Below, piece after piece: positions 28,201-37,351 of a DNA stretch of 62,000 bases (position 1 is the stretch's first letter; the number at the start of each line of letters is the position of its first letter). The position numbers and the translations under genes are program-made. This DNA is from Apostichopus japonicus (Eukaryota; Echinodermata; Holothuroidea; Aspidochirotida; Stichopodidae). Under the pieces are notes generated by a model. That model saw nothing but the letters and a program-made list of their open reading frames with translations, had not been told where the DNA came from and did not search any database. The stretch is taken from the NCBI RefSeq assembly GCF_037975245.1, contig NC_092577.1:29794398-29856397 (forward strand). Direction: 5' to 3'.

Positions 28201-29161
28201 TTGCCATATCTTCTTCAGTGACTTTGAATATACTATTACTTTACTGGTAGCCTATAGTCATTATGATCCACTTCTTAGTAGAAAAGGGGACAAAATGCCT
28301 TAGGAATAGGATATGTGTTTACAAGTCACAGACTCATGGTACCATTATGCTACTTTAGCTTTAGGCCGTTCCAAGTATCAAATCAACTTCAAAATGTCTT
28401 CTTTTTTACCCTGGATTCAACCAAAATTTCTATCCTAGGCTAGCCTACACAGTGTACAAAAGTCCATAATTAATTGAAAGTTAGACATGGCATATTTGAT
28501 TTGAACTAATTTCAGTGCTGAAGCAAGGCTCAATTTGCATTACTGGGGGAAAACCAAGAGAATGTTACTGTTAGTGTGCCACAGTACTAGCTAACCACTC
28601 TATATTAAGTTAGGCTTTTGGTTTTAAGAAATCAGGGTAGCCCATATAGAACCTGCTATAGGACTAACATGAGTTTGTACTAAGACGGTTAGGCTATCTT
28701 ACTTCTTAGGCCCTTACAATCAATGAAAGCTGCATACTGTAGTGTACGTCGGCCTAGCCTAACTTAGTCTTACACTACGATAGGCCTGACTTTTGTGGAC
28801 CAAGCAATCACTGACCACGACGGCTAAATGATTCACAGAGCTTAGACAATGTAGCCTCAGTTTAAATAAGACGAAGCCAAACTTACTGCACTCTTCTAAA
28901 TCTTTCAGTTCCAGCTGCGACATAAAACTTATTATTTTCGAGCCTTGACAGGTCGTCGACTTTATGACCATTAGTCGGCGTATAGAGTTTTCTTACTGCT
29001 CCATTTTGTGGCCTCACGCCAGTTGTCACCATGGACAGGAATGAATCAAAGTTTCTTGTCTGTTTGTGATTTACGACAAATTTACGTCCTTTATAATGAG
29101 AATCTCCATTTCGGAATACATGGATATTAATAGCATTTGACTGTGCTGTTGTAGCCGCCAT
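6607..29161 (-). CDS. DCDC2: DCDC2-like doublecortin-domain protein (complete, 9 coding exons)
   Basis: Coding exons in order: 29161-28887, 26547-26493, 24258-24179, 23500-23369, 22966-22820, 22209-22152, 19789-19621, 18942-18365, 7257-6607. They join in phase at GT/AG sites to 2,145 nt, 714 aa plus stop. Residues ~12-91 and ~135-217 are two DCX domains (HVFRNGD and HVYRNGD starts, GAVRKLY and GAVRKLW turns, FYVAAGTERFRRV and YVASGQERFKKV ends). Residues ~230-305 are a Pro/Lys-rich linker. From ~306 the tail is acidic and opens with GVFKAKEGRKETRGASEIQ, which matches the GIFKAG...ETRGAAEVQ stretch of human DCDC2; that match separates it from other DCX proteins. Family knowledge: DCDC2 binds microtubules, localises to the ciliary axoneme and affects ciliary and Wnt signalling. 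The tail (about 410 residues) is longer than in human DCDC2 (476 aa in all) and carries a repeated motif. Boundaries are my reading of splice sites, without transcript support. Confidence 0.93.
8908..9302. mobile_element. hAT-like relic rich in CCGGCCGGAT palindromes
   Basis: Seven copies of CCGGCCGGAT in two clusters (8911-8970 and 9196-9272). The right end reads, reversed, TAGGGATGCACCGGATC, like the GGGATGCACCG terminus of Charlie-type hAT MITEs. The matching left terminus is not found. Confidence 0.55.
13320..13926 (+). mobile_element. LINE (L2/CR1-like) 3' end, 5' truncated and frameshifted
   Basis: Encodes the C-terminal part of a non-LTR reverse transcriptase: LKWHPVDTQIRIRRLIMMYK, IMNGLSPNYVTRLF, NLRSTN and RRFSFIAAKEWRSLP. 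The frame breaks near 13660; the adjacent frame continues as IFKRLVNEFFES. The element ends in a TAATAATAA simple-repeat tail at 13895-13926, as LINEs of this kind do. RT core motifs are absent. The 5' limit is approximate. Confidence 0.85.
15244..18052. repeat. Pair of 44-bp near-identical sites
   Basis: 15244-15287 and 18009-18052 differ at one base and contain ACCATATATGGTCATTTGGC. They share orientation and lie in the long intron before the last DCDC2-like exon. Neither extends into a longer match, so they may be ends of a dispersed element. Confidence 0.75.
17221..17712. repeat. TA-repeat microsatellites
   Basis: AT runs at 17221-17254 and 17682-17712. Other simple repeats in the window: ATT at 1447-1469, CA at 14883-14899, TA around 51376-51411 and 51528-51546. 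Confidence 0.9.
18365..18942 (-). CDS. DCDC2: DCDC2-like exon 8 (acidic tail, conserved GVFKA...ETRGA block)
   Basis: Opens EAGVFKAKEGRKETRGASEI, then Glu/Asp-rich low-complexity sequence with VDLPIDQ, paralleling VEVPVDQ in human DCDC2. It ends at a good CAA|GTAAGT donor in phase 0. The frame stays open for 50 more codons past that donor to a stop at 18212, so an isoform that ends here is possible. Confidence 0.9.
19621..19789 (-). CDS. DCDC2: DCDC2-like exon 7 (basic linker)
   Basis: Encodes KVTPPRKVPKKPAQPKP, a lysine cluster (ERKKKKEK) and VFLSKPSIVKRSREKDVLDF. Acceptor ttccacag, donor GTACGT, leaves one base. The join to exon 8 restores the FGEGEAGVFKAK reading that aligns with human DCDC2. 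Confidence 0.87.
19965..20142 (+). mobile_element. tRNA-derived SINE, copy 3 (5' truncated)
   Basis: Starts within the body at GGCTGCACCCTATGGGAAGT and runs on to AGCAGCGCTATATAAG, which may be the family's true 3' end. Lies in a DCDC2-like intron. Confidence 0.75.
21208..22013. mobile_element. Possible TIR element (about 800 bp)
   Basis: AAGTGAGGGCGCAGT at the left recurs in reverse complement at the right, 15 of 15. No clear target duplication and no matching inner sequence, so the call is tentative. Confidence 0.4.
22152..22209 (-). CDS. DCDC2: DCDC2-like exon 6 (Pro/Lys linker)
   Basis: A 58-nt exon encoding PAPPKQKPVISRKPTKVPP. Acceptor has a run of ten T then acag; donor GTGAGT. Basic and proline-rich, the composition expected of an unfolded microtubule-binding linker. 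Leaves phase 0. Confidence 0.82.
22820..22966 (-). CDS. DCDC2: DCDC2-like exon 5: second half of DCX domain 2
   Basis: Encodes LWHMDGSKVMELSEIESEG, then SYVASGQERFKKVAYG, the C-terminal strand and signature of DCX domain 2, and a short linker. Acceptor cccgcag, donor GTAAGG, leaves two bases. Confidence 0.95.
23369..23500 (-). CDS. DCDC2: DCDC2-like exon 4: first half of DCX domain 2
   Basis: Encodes HVYRNGDTLYPSVRLLLTKR, then NWDVVLQVVTDRVNL and GAVRK, the ubiquitin-like DCX fold up to the Gly-Ala-Val-Arg turn. Acceptor tctatcag, donor GTGAGT, leaves two bases. Confidence 0.95.
24179..24258 (-). CDS. DCDC2: DCDC2-like exon 3 (inter-domain linker)
   Basis: Encodes SVKPVAHSRIKVSAKIRKP and a short run into the second domain. 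This parallels the VKPVIHSRINVSARFRKP linker of human DCDC2, good evidence for orthology. Acceptor cttcacag, donor GTAAGT, leaves two bases of a codon. Confidence 0.92.
25679..25693. promoter_or_regulatory. X-box-like palindrome in a DCDC2-like intron
   Basis: GGTTGCATAGCAACC in the intron between coding exons 2 and 3. DCDC2 is a ciliary gene, so an RFX site here would make sense; binding is untested. Confidence 0.3.
26493..26547 (-). CDS. DCDC2: DCDC2-like exon 2 (inter-domain linker)
   Basis: A 55-nt exon between a ttctcaacag acceptor and a GTGAGT donor. It completes the split Gln codon and encodes YFSIGRPDGQRQVSILQR, linker after the first DCX domain. Leaves phase 0. Confidence 0.8.
26735..27305. 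mobile_element. MITE with TTAA target sites (571 bp)
   Basis: TTAA at both ends followed by the inverted terminal AGGATTGGTTC. Inner parts also mirror each other, for example GTGATGTCACATTCCT on the left against GTGATGTCACATCCTC on the reversed right. TTAA duplication is typical of piggyBac and Kolobok groups. No transposase. Confidence 0.75.
27484..28206. mobile_element. Inverted-repeat element with TA flanks (723 bp)
   Basis: Arms of about 53 bp (27484-27536 and 28154-28206) match at roughly 49 positions when one is reversed; they begin YGGCAATCC and include TTATTCCCAATCAAAACC. TA flanks both ends, as for Tc1/mariner-type MITEs. Internal remnants are degenerate and include an 11-G run. Confidence 0.65.
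28887..29161 (-). CDS. DCDC2: DCDC2-like exon 1: start codon and first DCX domain
   Basis: Begins MAATTAQSNAINIHVFRNGD. The ATG has G at -3 and G at +4, and an in-frame TAA lies 15 nt upstream, which supports this start. The exon holds nearly all of DCX domain 1 and ends two bases into a codon before a GTAAGT donor. An out-of-frame upstream ATG eight bases before the start would open a short overlapping uORF if the transcript includes it. Confidence 0.93.
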
Positions 29162-29769
29162 TGCGACATTACACGTTTATCAATATCCCGAGAAAATACG
29201 ACAAAATCATAGAACAAAATGCACGAGCAACTTTCCGATGTAATAATAGTAATATATGCACCGCTTTGGTTCTGTGTACACTGTACGTTAACCCCGTACG
29301 CTCACTCACAAAGTAAATTCACTGCATAGCATTTAGCGTACGACACACTAATACAGTTAACACAAAATTGTTTATAACACAGCTCTGTTGCTAAGGGGGA
29401 GCTTTGGGACCTACTGAATATTCAATGTAAATTACTATTGTCCACTAGGAACGATACAAAAGTTTTTAAATGAATAAACATTTAACAAATGAAACCAAAT
29501 AGGTTGTTTGGTAAACAAGACAACAAACATTAAGTGGTCTCAACGAAACATTGTAGTCCTGATTTCAGGTACACAATTTAGTGTACGATATTAGACAATA
29601 GATTACCTCGAATTGTTAACAGATGGATTCCCGATTAAAATCTCGCCTTAGACTAATGACACTTCTTTAGGTGTCTATGGAAATACTCGTAGGTAAACAG
29701 ACTTCAAAGTTCAGATGTTCTCTCCGGTAATACTAAAGTAATTCATATTTCTTGCGCATCACGAGAGCG
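29162..29769 (-). promoter_or_regulatory. Presumed 5' UTR and promoter of the DCDC2-like gene
   Basis: Sequence before the ATG up to the LINE end. No TATA box stands out. A half X-box (TTAGCAAC on the minus strand) is near 29385-29395. The transcription start is unknown. Confidence 0.4.
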
Positions 29770-30520
29770 GTTTCAAGTTTCAAGTTTATTTCGAATCCAA
29801 ATCAGTCCCAAAGGATTGTTTTTCATTGGAGCTAAAACATAAACTTTACAAACAAAGAACATAAATAAAAAATAAATAAATAAAAAATAACATGTACAAA
29901 CAGAAGTATAGAATAAATATGCAGTACACAAACTTCAGAAAGCCAATAAAAAATTCAAAAGAAATTTTAAAAATAATGAAACACGTCGTATCGTAAGAGT
30001 GAAAGATTGCACGGTTAAAAAAGACTTAAATCAATTGCGGAACATGATTTTGAAGAATGAAATTGCAGTTATTTTACAAACATCTCAGAGTATGGAAGTT
30101 TTGGATTTCGTGTGGATCAGAATGTTCCAGGCTCTGACTCCAATGTTCTGGAATGAATCCTTGTGAACCCTTTCAATATATACACATCTAATTTGGTGGA
30201 AGAGCGAGACCAAATACCATTGTGGGGGTATCTCTCTGATTTGGTGGTAAATATGTTAGCCAGAAAGTTCAGGAGCATGACCATGAACAATTTTCCACAC
30301 TTGAACACATATATTACAGTTGAATGCTTTGTTAATATAACTCATAAATTTGAGCTCACTTAAATTTAAAGCAGATCTATGGGCAAGGCTCTGTGAGTGA
30401 AGGCTGTTTGGTAAAATACCCATACGACGATTTTGAAGACGCTGAATGTAGGTAATTTTGGGGAGGGTACAATTGCAAACTGGCGAGCAATAGTTAATAT
30501 GAAGTAAAATTAGAGTATAC

Positions 30521-31851
30521 ATCAGGGGCGTGTCCAGGATTTTCCAATGGGGGGGGGGGCGCCAGGCATGAATGATCGCCGTCCTGGGGGATGGGTCTAA
30601 GGGGAGGGGTGTACAATTTTTGCTTTCAAAGAAGGGCTGAAATGCAAAATGGTGTCATATGCATTGGCGGCGATCTGTACTTCCGAGTGGGGGGGGGGGG
30701 TATGACCTTGTTGACTATCTAAGCGTAGCGCCACCATGAGATGGCGCGAAGCGTACAAGAAAATTTTGGGATTAACAAACCCTCTAGATGGCCGGAAACG
30801 GCACTTCCCGAGGTTTCCAAGCGGCATATACCCAACTTTAAAATAGGGATGTCATGTCCGAAATATCTCATAATCAGGATCCAAAATACTTTTTTTTTTA
30901 AATTTCGGGTGTTATTTTGGGAAAATTGCCCCTGTCAATCTTGTTTCAGGCGCAACGTTAGAATGTTTGGGAGCTCTGTTATATTATTCGATGAAGAAAA
31001 TGGCCTCATGCAGGCTATTATAGGCCTATACACATGCAATACACAATTACACATAGTTACATTCCTAGGTACCGATTGCTAGGGCATCCAGGTGAAACGT
31101 GTATTAAGCATTACCCTGGTTACATGAGATTCTCAGCTGTTCGAGGGAACATGTACGTGTGTAGGCCTACTATAGGGCCTATATGAATACTATGAGGGTG
31201 CATATATGTACTATATCAATACCGTGGGCGCAATAATACATTTTGTTGTTATAGGGCCAATGAAGCCTACAGTCAACTATTTTTGCTTTATAAAGACGCT
31301 TTATTTGAAAGATCGCACTGCGTTTATGGTAGGCGAGAAATGAAGCTAAAAAAGAGCCGTACATTAACGAAGATGCATAAATTTAGGCATGAAAATATTC
31401 TTATCCCTGGCATTTGGTGAAGGGGGGGGATATGGTGCATTACATCCCCTCCACCCATTTTCATAGGGAGATATATCCCCCCTCCACCCAGGATCGCCGC
31501 CCATGGCCATATGTGATCCATTTTTCGACCTTAATAATAAGCAACATTTCCAGTAAATATGGACACAAAATGCACAATTTAGTATGGCTGGCATGTCATT
31601 TAGTGTTTATAGTGATAATACAAACACAATTACCATCTATGTTTCTAAAACTATTATGCCGCCGAACTTCGCAAGAACCTTTTTTTGGCAAACAAAAAAT
31701 AAAGCATACGGGAGGGGGGGGGGGTTGAGCGATCACCGACATCTCACATGAAGGTCGTCATCAATTTTTTTTTTGCTTAACTTTTTTTTTTTTTTGGTGA
31801 CGGCCAATAGGGGGGCGCGCGCCTGTTGCGCCCCCCCTGGATACGCCCCTG
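30521..31851. mobile_element. GC-rich TIR element inserted in the LINE (1.33 kb)
   Basis: Left end CAGGGGCGTGTCCAGG, right end reversed CAGGGGCGTATCCAGG, one mismatch in 16. Both flanks carry TACAT, a possible 5-bp target duplication. Removing the element rejoins the LINE sequence. No transposase frame is seen; several G or C runs are included. Superfamily not assigned. Confidence 0.7.
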
Positions 31852-31900
31852 TACATTACAAAATATTCCGAGTGTCATAAGTGATAAGACCACCAGTGAC

Positions 31901-33541
31901 CAGTGGCGTCGCCAAGGGGGGGGGGCCAGGGGGCACGTGCCCCCCTGGAAAACCTAGTGCCCCCCGAGTGCCCCCCATCTGAGATTTGGGTTGGTAAAAA
32001 AATATATATATATTGTGTTATATTCAACTCCCATCATCTGAGTTGGTTTTTCATAAGGACAAAGAAGCACAGTAATTCGTATTTTCTTCAAATGAGCTGC
32101 GAAAAAATGAAAAAGTTTATCCTTGAACGTCGGGTATCGAAGTCGTAACCCGCGCCATCACAACAGGTGTCGATATTTACATTGAATGTGTCAGTGCTCA
32201 CGCCATACCAGCGGATATACACGTCCGCTTCGCGAGCTACATGACTGTGAGAGGGAGGGTACTGCGGTATGTTGCCTTGGTCTGAGGTTGACAGGTTAGG
32301 AGCTGACGAAATGTGAAAATGTGAGGGTCCGCAGGCACCATACTTGCCTATATTTGTGGACCCATATATTAACCCTGTTGTGTAGGGGGTGCAGAGGTCA
32401 TTTGAGGCCAGATGCTTGTAGGAACAAATGGCGAATGTTCACACCTGCATACTGAGCCATACTCGATGTGTGATCAAACTTTGGATTGCATGGTGAGATC
32501 CCTGATAGGAGCCAATAACGATGCTGGAACCTGTTACATCTTAATAGATAATGGGCGAAAACGAGAGGGACAAGAAAGGAGTCGGGGGTCATGCACACAT
32601 TAATTCAACAAATGTAGGTTCTATTGATAGGGTTAGGCATAATATCGACAGCATGTGGTTCATATCCTCTGCAAAATTCTGCGCCTTGTTAAAATCATTA
32701 CCTCAAAAATAGCAATTTCTGGAGATACCTTCAAATCGAATTTAGCATCAAATGTGGCAGCATTTTGCATCTAGCCCATCCTCCGTATGCGAAAATTTTC
32801 CAAAGGGGAGGGGGGCAGTGGCGGCGGAACCGGGGGGCTTGGGGGGCTCAGCCCCCAATGAAAAAGTTGAGGGGGCAAATGCATGATAAGCCCCCCAATA
32901 TTTACCAAGGCTCCGAAACGTGCATCTGCCCATTTTTCAATGCATACTTGTCGATCTGTCCGATGCACATGTATACTATATAGGTGTAATAATTTTAGTA
33001 AATGCTGGGGGACCCTCGGCCCGTCCCCTGGCTATAGACCAAATTGTCACCCCAACCGCGTCTTCACGCCCCGTAAAAAGTGGAAGCAGTGAGTGTGAGT
33101 ACCGGTAAGCGCAACACAACTATTCGTCTTAGGCCAATGACTTGCTTCATTTCAGCCAGTTCTCCAACATCCCCTTACTACACTCAAAAACGTCTTTGCG
33201 AGTACACTACGAGTAATAGCTACTCTCTTAAAACACCATCAAATATACAAATGACTATGTTTTTACAGACTTTTACGTGCAATCTGAGAAATTGCAGGCT
33301 TGAGACCCATATTTTAGGGCTAGGTATTTGCAGCATAAAACACTCGGGAAGTGCCGTTTCCGGCCATCTGGGCGCTCCGCTTAGATAGTCTCTACACATT
33401 AGCCCCCCCCCCCCAATAATTTCCCCGTTCCGCCGCGCCTGGAGGAGCACCCCTCCCCTTAGACCCCTCCCCCAGGACGGCGATCCGTATCCACCTAAGT
33501 GCCCCCCCATCAAATGCTGGTGCCCCCCTGTGCCCCCCAGA
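31901..33541. mobile_element. Second GC-rich TIR-type insertion in the LINE (composite)
   Basis: Starts CAGTGGCGTCGCCAAGG and has TGCCCCCC-rich blocks at both ends; the matching right terminus is not found. Inside, 33230-33490 is an inverted relative of the 30560-30835 part of the neighbouring element, sharing GGCCGGAAACGGCACTTCCC. It is probably more than one nested insertion. No transposase frame is seen. Confidence 0.5.
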
Positions 33542-33835
33542 CTTAGTTTTACTAACATTCGAAATATGTTAACTCGCAATGAGCCAGTCATGGATACTCA
33601 CTTTGTAAGGTGGACCTCACAACATGGACGTCCTTAGATAGAATACAGTGTCATCAGCATGTATACGGCTATATTAACTTCAGAAAAAAACAAGACATAA
33701 TCTCAGATGATTTACAAAAATGATCAAGAGGGGGGGGGGTGGGGCAAGACTTGAGCCCTGAGGAGCACCAGTGGTAATGGGAAGGAAGTCAGACTTAACA
33801 CTATTGACGCGGTGGGTAGCCGTACCCCAAAAGCA

Positions 33836-34600
33836 GGATTCACCTCAGGGTCTGTGTGTGGGGTTTAGTCATCTCGCTGGAGAGTCTGATGGCGGGGTGG
33901 TGGCGGGGAATTAAGGAATATGCCCTCCTGTCCGATCTAAACAAGAGATTTGTAGTCTCTCCATCCTTTAGGCATGGGTCAGTTTGCTAATGCCTCTCTG
34001 CTGACCAAGCACCTTGGCCTAAATAATTTGTGTATGGGGTGAGCGGTTACTCAATATTTAGCTTCAATATTTTCAGAACGCTATGAAAGATGGTTATAAG
34101 TGATATGTTTTAATAACATTGTTTTAATATTTACTCAACGATACTGTGGTGTTGTTTTGCGGGAATTTTTCTTTTCTACCCCCCCCCCTTTCAATTATAA
34201 AAAAAGTTGTAAATTAAAATGTTGGAAAGGGATGCCGCAAAAACAGGTTCAAGCCTTACCGCAAATTCTCATACTTTTTTTTCTATAAACGTGAACACAG
34301 GTTAGAATAATTTGAATAAAATTGTTTGTTCAATGTTTACCTTGAAAATTTTCAAAATATTCAGAGAAACTTGTTTTTGAAAATATGCAACGGATTTATC
34401 CCTTTTTCGTCATTATTATTGTCAAGTTCTAATATTCAAAAATATTTACACTACAACCTTATGAATATCACAAAACGATCAGCAACCATCCCAGAGACCC
34501 TCCTACCGCCATAGTACTTCAAAAATTCTTTCGAAGTGTGTTATACAGAACGAGCAATGCCAATTAATGTAACGGGTAGTGAAATCTCACATTGTGCATC
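33836..34600. other. Intergenic sequence, nothing recognised
   Basis: Short AT-rich stretch and a G-rich block at 33840-33915 that could be more transposon debris. No coding frame with support. Confidence 0.5.
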
Positions 34601-34626
34601 GAGGCGCGATCGTTTATCCGTCGTAT

Positions 34627-34659
34627 CACGTGACTGATATTGTCATGTTTCCCGGCAAC
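34627..34659. promoter_or_regulatory. CACGTG E-box and RFX X-box-like palindrome
   Basis: TCACGTGAC (core 34627-34632) and GTTTCCCGGCAAC (34647-34659). The second fits the GTTNCC-N-GGNAAC palindrome bound by RFX factors, which drive ciliary genes. They lie about 120-155 bp before the small-gene ATG, a usual X-box distance. Confidence 0.45.
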
Positions 34660-34781
34660 GTTCAGTAATCACTTTGCCTTGTGTAGTCGTCTGTCGATCA
34701 ATTACAATCAATGTATTACTACATAGTGATCAGTCAGGCATTTGGGTTATTATTAGAACGGCTGAATGTAGTCCACGATCG

Positions 34782-34830
34782 ATGGAGAGCTTGAACAACT
34801 TCGATCAAAGCACACTTAATTCATACAAGA
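34782..34830 (+). CDS. Small gene exon 1
   Basis: Sixteen codons and one base, then GTAAGTCG. The other two frames are not open from an ATG here. Confidence 0.4.
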
Positions 34831-35094
34831 GTAAGTCGAGGGGTTAGGGAGGGGGAAAGAGGGAGGGGTGAGGGAAGGGGGACGGACGTAGGAAATAAAT
34901 AACAGTAAGTAAACAGGTAAGGCAAGTAAACAGGCATACGAGAAAGATCAAATTTATCCTAAATGGCACATATCGTTTCTACAGCAACCGTCTGCGATGC
35001 TGTTGGAGATAATCTACGAAATTTCTCACGAGGATCAGGGACCAGATACAGGGCGGAAAATTCACAACAAACAATTTGTGATAGACTTTTCTGA
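34782..35094 (+). CDS. Candidate two-exon small gene, 52 aa, unknown function
   Basis: Exon 34782-34830 encodes MESLNNFDQSTLNSYK and stops one base into a codon at an excellent A|GTAAGT donor. A 154-bp intron ends tttctacag, and exon 34985-35094 restores the frame: TVCDAVGDNLRNFSRGSGTR, then YRAENSQQTICDRLF and a TGA. The product is hydrophilic, with no signal peptide or membrane segment. An RFX X-box-like palindrome and a CACGTG E-box lie about 120-155 bp upstream of the ATG, and AATAAA lies at 35499. It points away from DCDC2 and toward VPS13B. I do not recognise the protein. A second frame of exon 2, from the ATG at 34998, is also open for about 50 codons, so the real frame could differ. 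This could be chance, but start, splice sites, frame and 3' signal all agree. Confidence 0.4.
34985..35094 (+). CDS. Small gene exon 2
   Basis: Two bases finish a Thr codon, then 35 residues and TGA. The acceptor tract cgtttctacag is short but usable. Confidence 0.38.
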
Positions 35095-35348
35095 AAGTTT
35101 ATTCAAGTTTACCGTAGTATACTTCTCTGAATCAAAACTGTTATAACATCCGGAAGATATTTGAACAATGGCGATTATGTGAATACTGTCTGAACCACTG
35201 TACAAACTCAGTTTTATAGGAAATCTTAGGTTGAAAGTGAATAGTGAAATATGAAATTGCTATCACCGGACAATATTCAGTTAGCACAACATGCCATTGA
35301 GGATTCTCTATTAATATCATTTGAACACCGTTAATTTTAATACTGAGT

Positions 35349-35361
35349 GTTGCCTGGTAAC
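35349..35361. promoter_or_regulatory. X-box-like palindrome GTTGCCTGGTAAC
   Basis: A perfect inverted repeat with a one-base spacer, matching the RFX consensus. It lies downstream of the small gene and 6.2 kb upstream of the DCDC2-like start. Confidence 0.35.
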
Positions 35362-35544
35362 ACGAGAAAGCTCATTTGCCTTCCCTTAGCAACAAAGAAA
35401 AATCATAATAATTATCAACTGATCAACTTCCAATTTATGAATTATTGTTGTTTAGAGAATATTTCCCTCCTCTCCTTTGCCATTTGCACATGAATGCTAA
35501 TAAAGAAAAATATTATTGTTTTTTTTAAACAGTTTTATAAATAA

Positions 35545-35735
35545 CTAAGGACTCAATACTGACTTCTTAGAGAGTTATTTTGCCAGAGTAAAATAGTCAT
35601 GAAAGTTAGACTGTGTATAGGATAAAAAAAAATATTATTTTTTTTCATAGATAAATAACTCAATATTGAGGTCTGAAAGATTGATTTTGCCAAAGTCAAA
35701 TAGTCACGAAAGTTAGACTGCATGTGAATATTACA
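35545..35735. repeat. Diverged tandem duplication, period about 109 bp
   Basis: Both units contain ACTCAATA, TTTTGCCA, AAATAGTCA and GAAAGTTAGACTG in order. Confidence 0.75.
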
Positions 35736-35739
35736 GGGA

Positions 35740-37290
35740 TGAGCCTGGGGTAAAATAAAAATCACGGCACTCTGCAAAAATTGCGGTATAGGCTCCAGTT
35801 TGCGTATGCTACAGTGTGTTAGGATAAAAGTTTTCGTCCCCGAGGTAGAAAAGAAATCACGGATATTGCGCGAATTCGCGGAAAAAGCTCATGCCTGATA
35901 TTATGATTTCTCCTTACATAACTTTGATTAGTCAAGATTGACACATGTAATCTTATGTTGTAAGTTGTATGACTTTTTAAACTTTGACCTCAACTGACCT
36001 TTTGATATCTACACAAAAACAATGGGGGTTCCTGTATTCACTATGGTGGACGTAATTTTAATGTCAGTATTAAGTTCAACTTTTGAGTTATCATTCATAA
36101 TTCAAAATGATGCACTCACGCATGCATGCACATGCAATTTGGCAAGGAATAAAAAAGTATGGTAAGAAAGAAGGAAAAGGCGATGAAAGGTATCATCTTC
36201 CGAATTAAAGAGTGTCTGATACCATAGATATATTGCAAATAATTTGTGTTTTTGTTATTACACCTTTCTCCACACAAAATTCACAGTAGAAATGAAAAGA
36301 AAAATAATTTACAAAAAAATTCTTTCAGTACAGAAAATAAATAGTCATATGAAAAATTATGATAAATTACAAATTAAATTAATAGTAAAACAGATGTTTC
36401 CATGGTAACCAAAACATTGTCAAGAAAGTAAAGTTGCAAATAAGAGGAAAAATCATAACACAGTATTTGAATATATAAATTTCCCAGGACACATGTTTAT
36501 ATCATACTTTAGTTTATTTAATATTTCATTTAATTTTTTTATTGTTTTTATTAAACTTTATTGTTATATTGTTTTTAACTTCTACTGTTATGAAAGTCTT
36601 TTTATCTTAATTGTTTAATATGTTTTTGTTCATGATGATTAATCGCAGACACACACAAAGAAAGAAACAAACAAAAATTAAAAAGTTACATTTATCTAGA
36701 GTATTTGCTATATAAACAGAGTAATTTGTCAAATTCAAGAAAACATTTAAACGTCTAAAAAACGCTTTAATCTCTGATAACAGGAGACACCATCGATAAA
36801 AAAACAAATTCAGGAATAGGGAGATCTGGGTGTACCTAACTTAATCTCCTCCCATTACAGGTAGGTCACACTAAATGTGATTCTATGCACAATTATTGTT
36901 TCTTGTTACTAATAATGTTATACTACTAGAAACTAACACTGCTTTGTAACCCAATCAACTTGACTAAGGAAAAATTTGATACAAATTTTGGCAAATTCAC
37001 AAAATTCTTCTTTTGACTTTTATATGTGATTAACAATGATTACTACTAATAATGGAAAAAGTGCCTGGTCAGTTAAATTGTTACACTCTCATGGATGTAT
37101 TAATTACTTGCTCGTTAATTGTTGGCAGTTCTTGCACAAATCTAGGACGCTGTCTTTAATGGACCCAATTGTAATACAATTTGAATAATACCCAATTTGG
37201 CTTTGTAAAATTCCAAAACGGATCGACTCAATACACTTTAACACACAAAATACAGGAAGAGAGAGAATAAAGCAAACTTTCAATCTTTCT
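35740..37290. other. Intergenic AT-rich sequence before the VPS13B 3' end
   Basis: No open frame with protein-like content and no recognised transposon. Contains the X-box-like site at 36396. Confidence 0.5.
36396..36409. promoter_or_regulatory. X-box-like palindrome GTTTCCATGGTAAC
   Basis: Two near-symmetric half-sites with a two-base spacer. Similar CCATGG-centred palindromes recur across the window, some in exons, so chance is possible. Confidence 0.25.
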
Positions 37291-37298
37291 GTTATTAA

Positions 37299-37304
37299 TT
37301 TATT
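37299..37304 (-). terminator. Alternative poly(A) signal of VPS13B
   Basis: AATAAA on the minus strand about 300 nt past the stop, in an AT-rich stretch with a second copy a few bases away. A more ordinary 3' UTR length than the hexamer on the stop codon. Confidence 0.4.
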
Positions 37305-37351
37305 TTTTATTCTATGCCTGTAAACAGAGGACACTGTATGGATCGAATCGT

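Larger units (their letters stand above)
29770..33835 (-). mobile_element. LINE copy split into three pieces by nested insertions
   Basis: Pieces in coding order: 33835-33542, 31900-31852 and 30520-29770. The first has the RT palm signatures PITTGAPQGSSLAP and, after a frameshift, HADDTVFY. The last has LLHINYCSPVCNC, ITYIQRLQNRRMGILP, VWKIVHGHAPEL and, in another frame, the RT-distal tail. It ends at an AATAAACTTGAAACTTGAAAC-type 3' end near 29773. Frameshifts and stops show it is dead. A GC-rich element lies between each pair of pieces. Confidence 0.75.

Noticed and set aside
32816-33441. Separate TIR element with CAGTGGCGGCGGAAC ends
   Set aside because: The right end differs at three of the first six bases, no target duplication is seen, and part of it is explained as an inverted relative of the 30.5-kb element.
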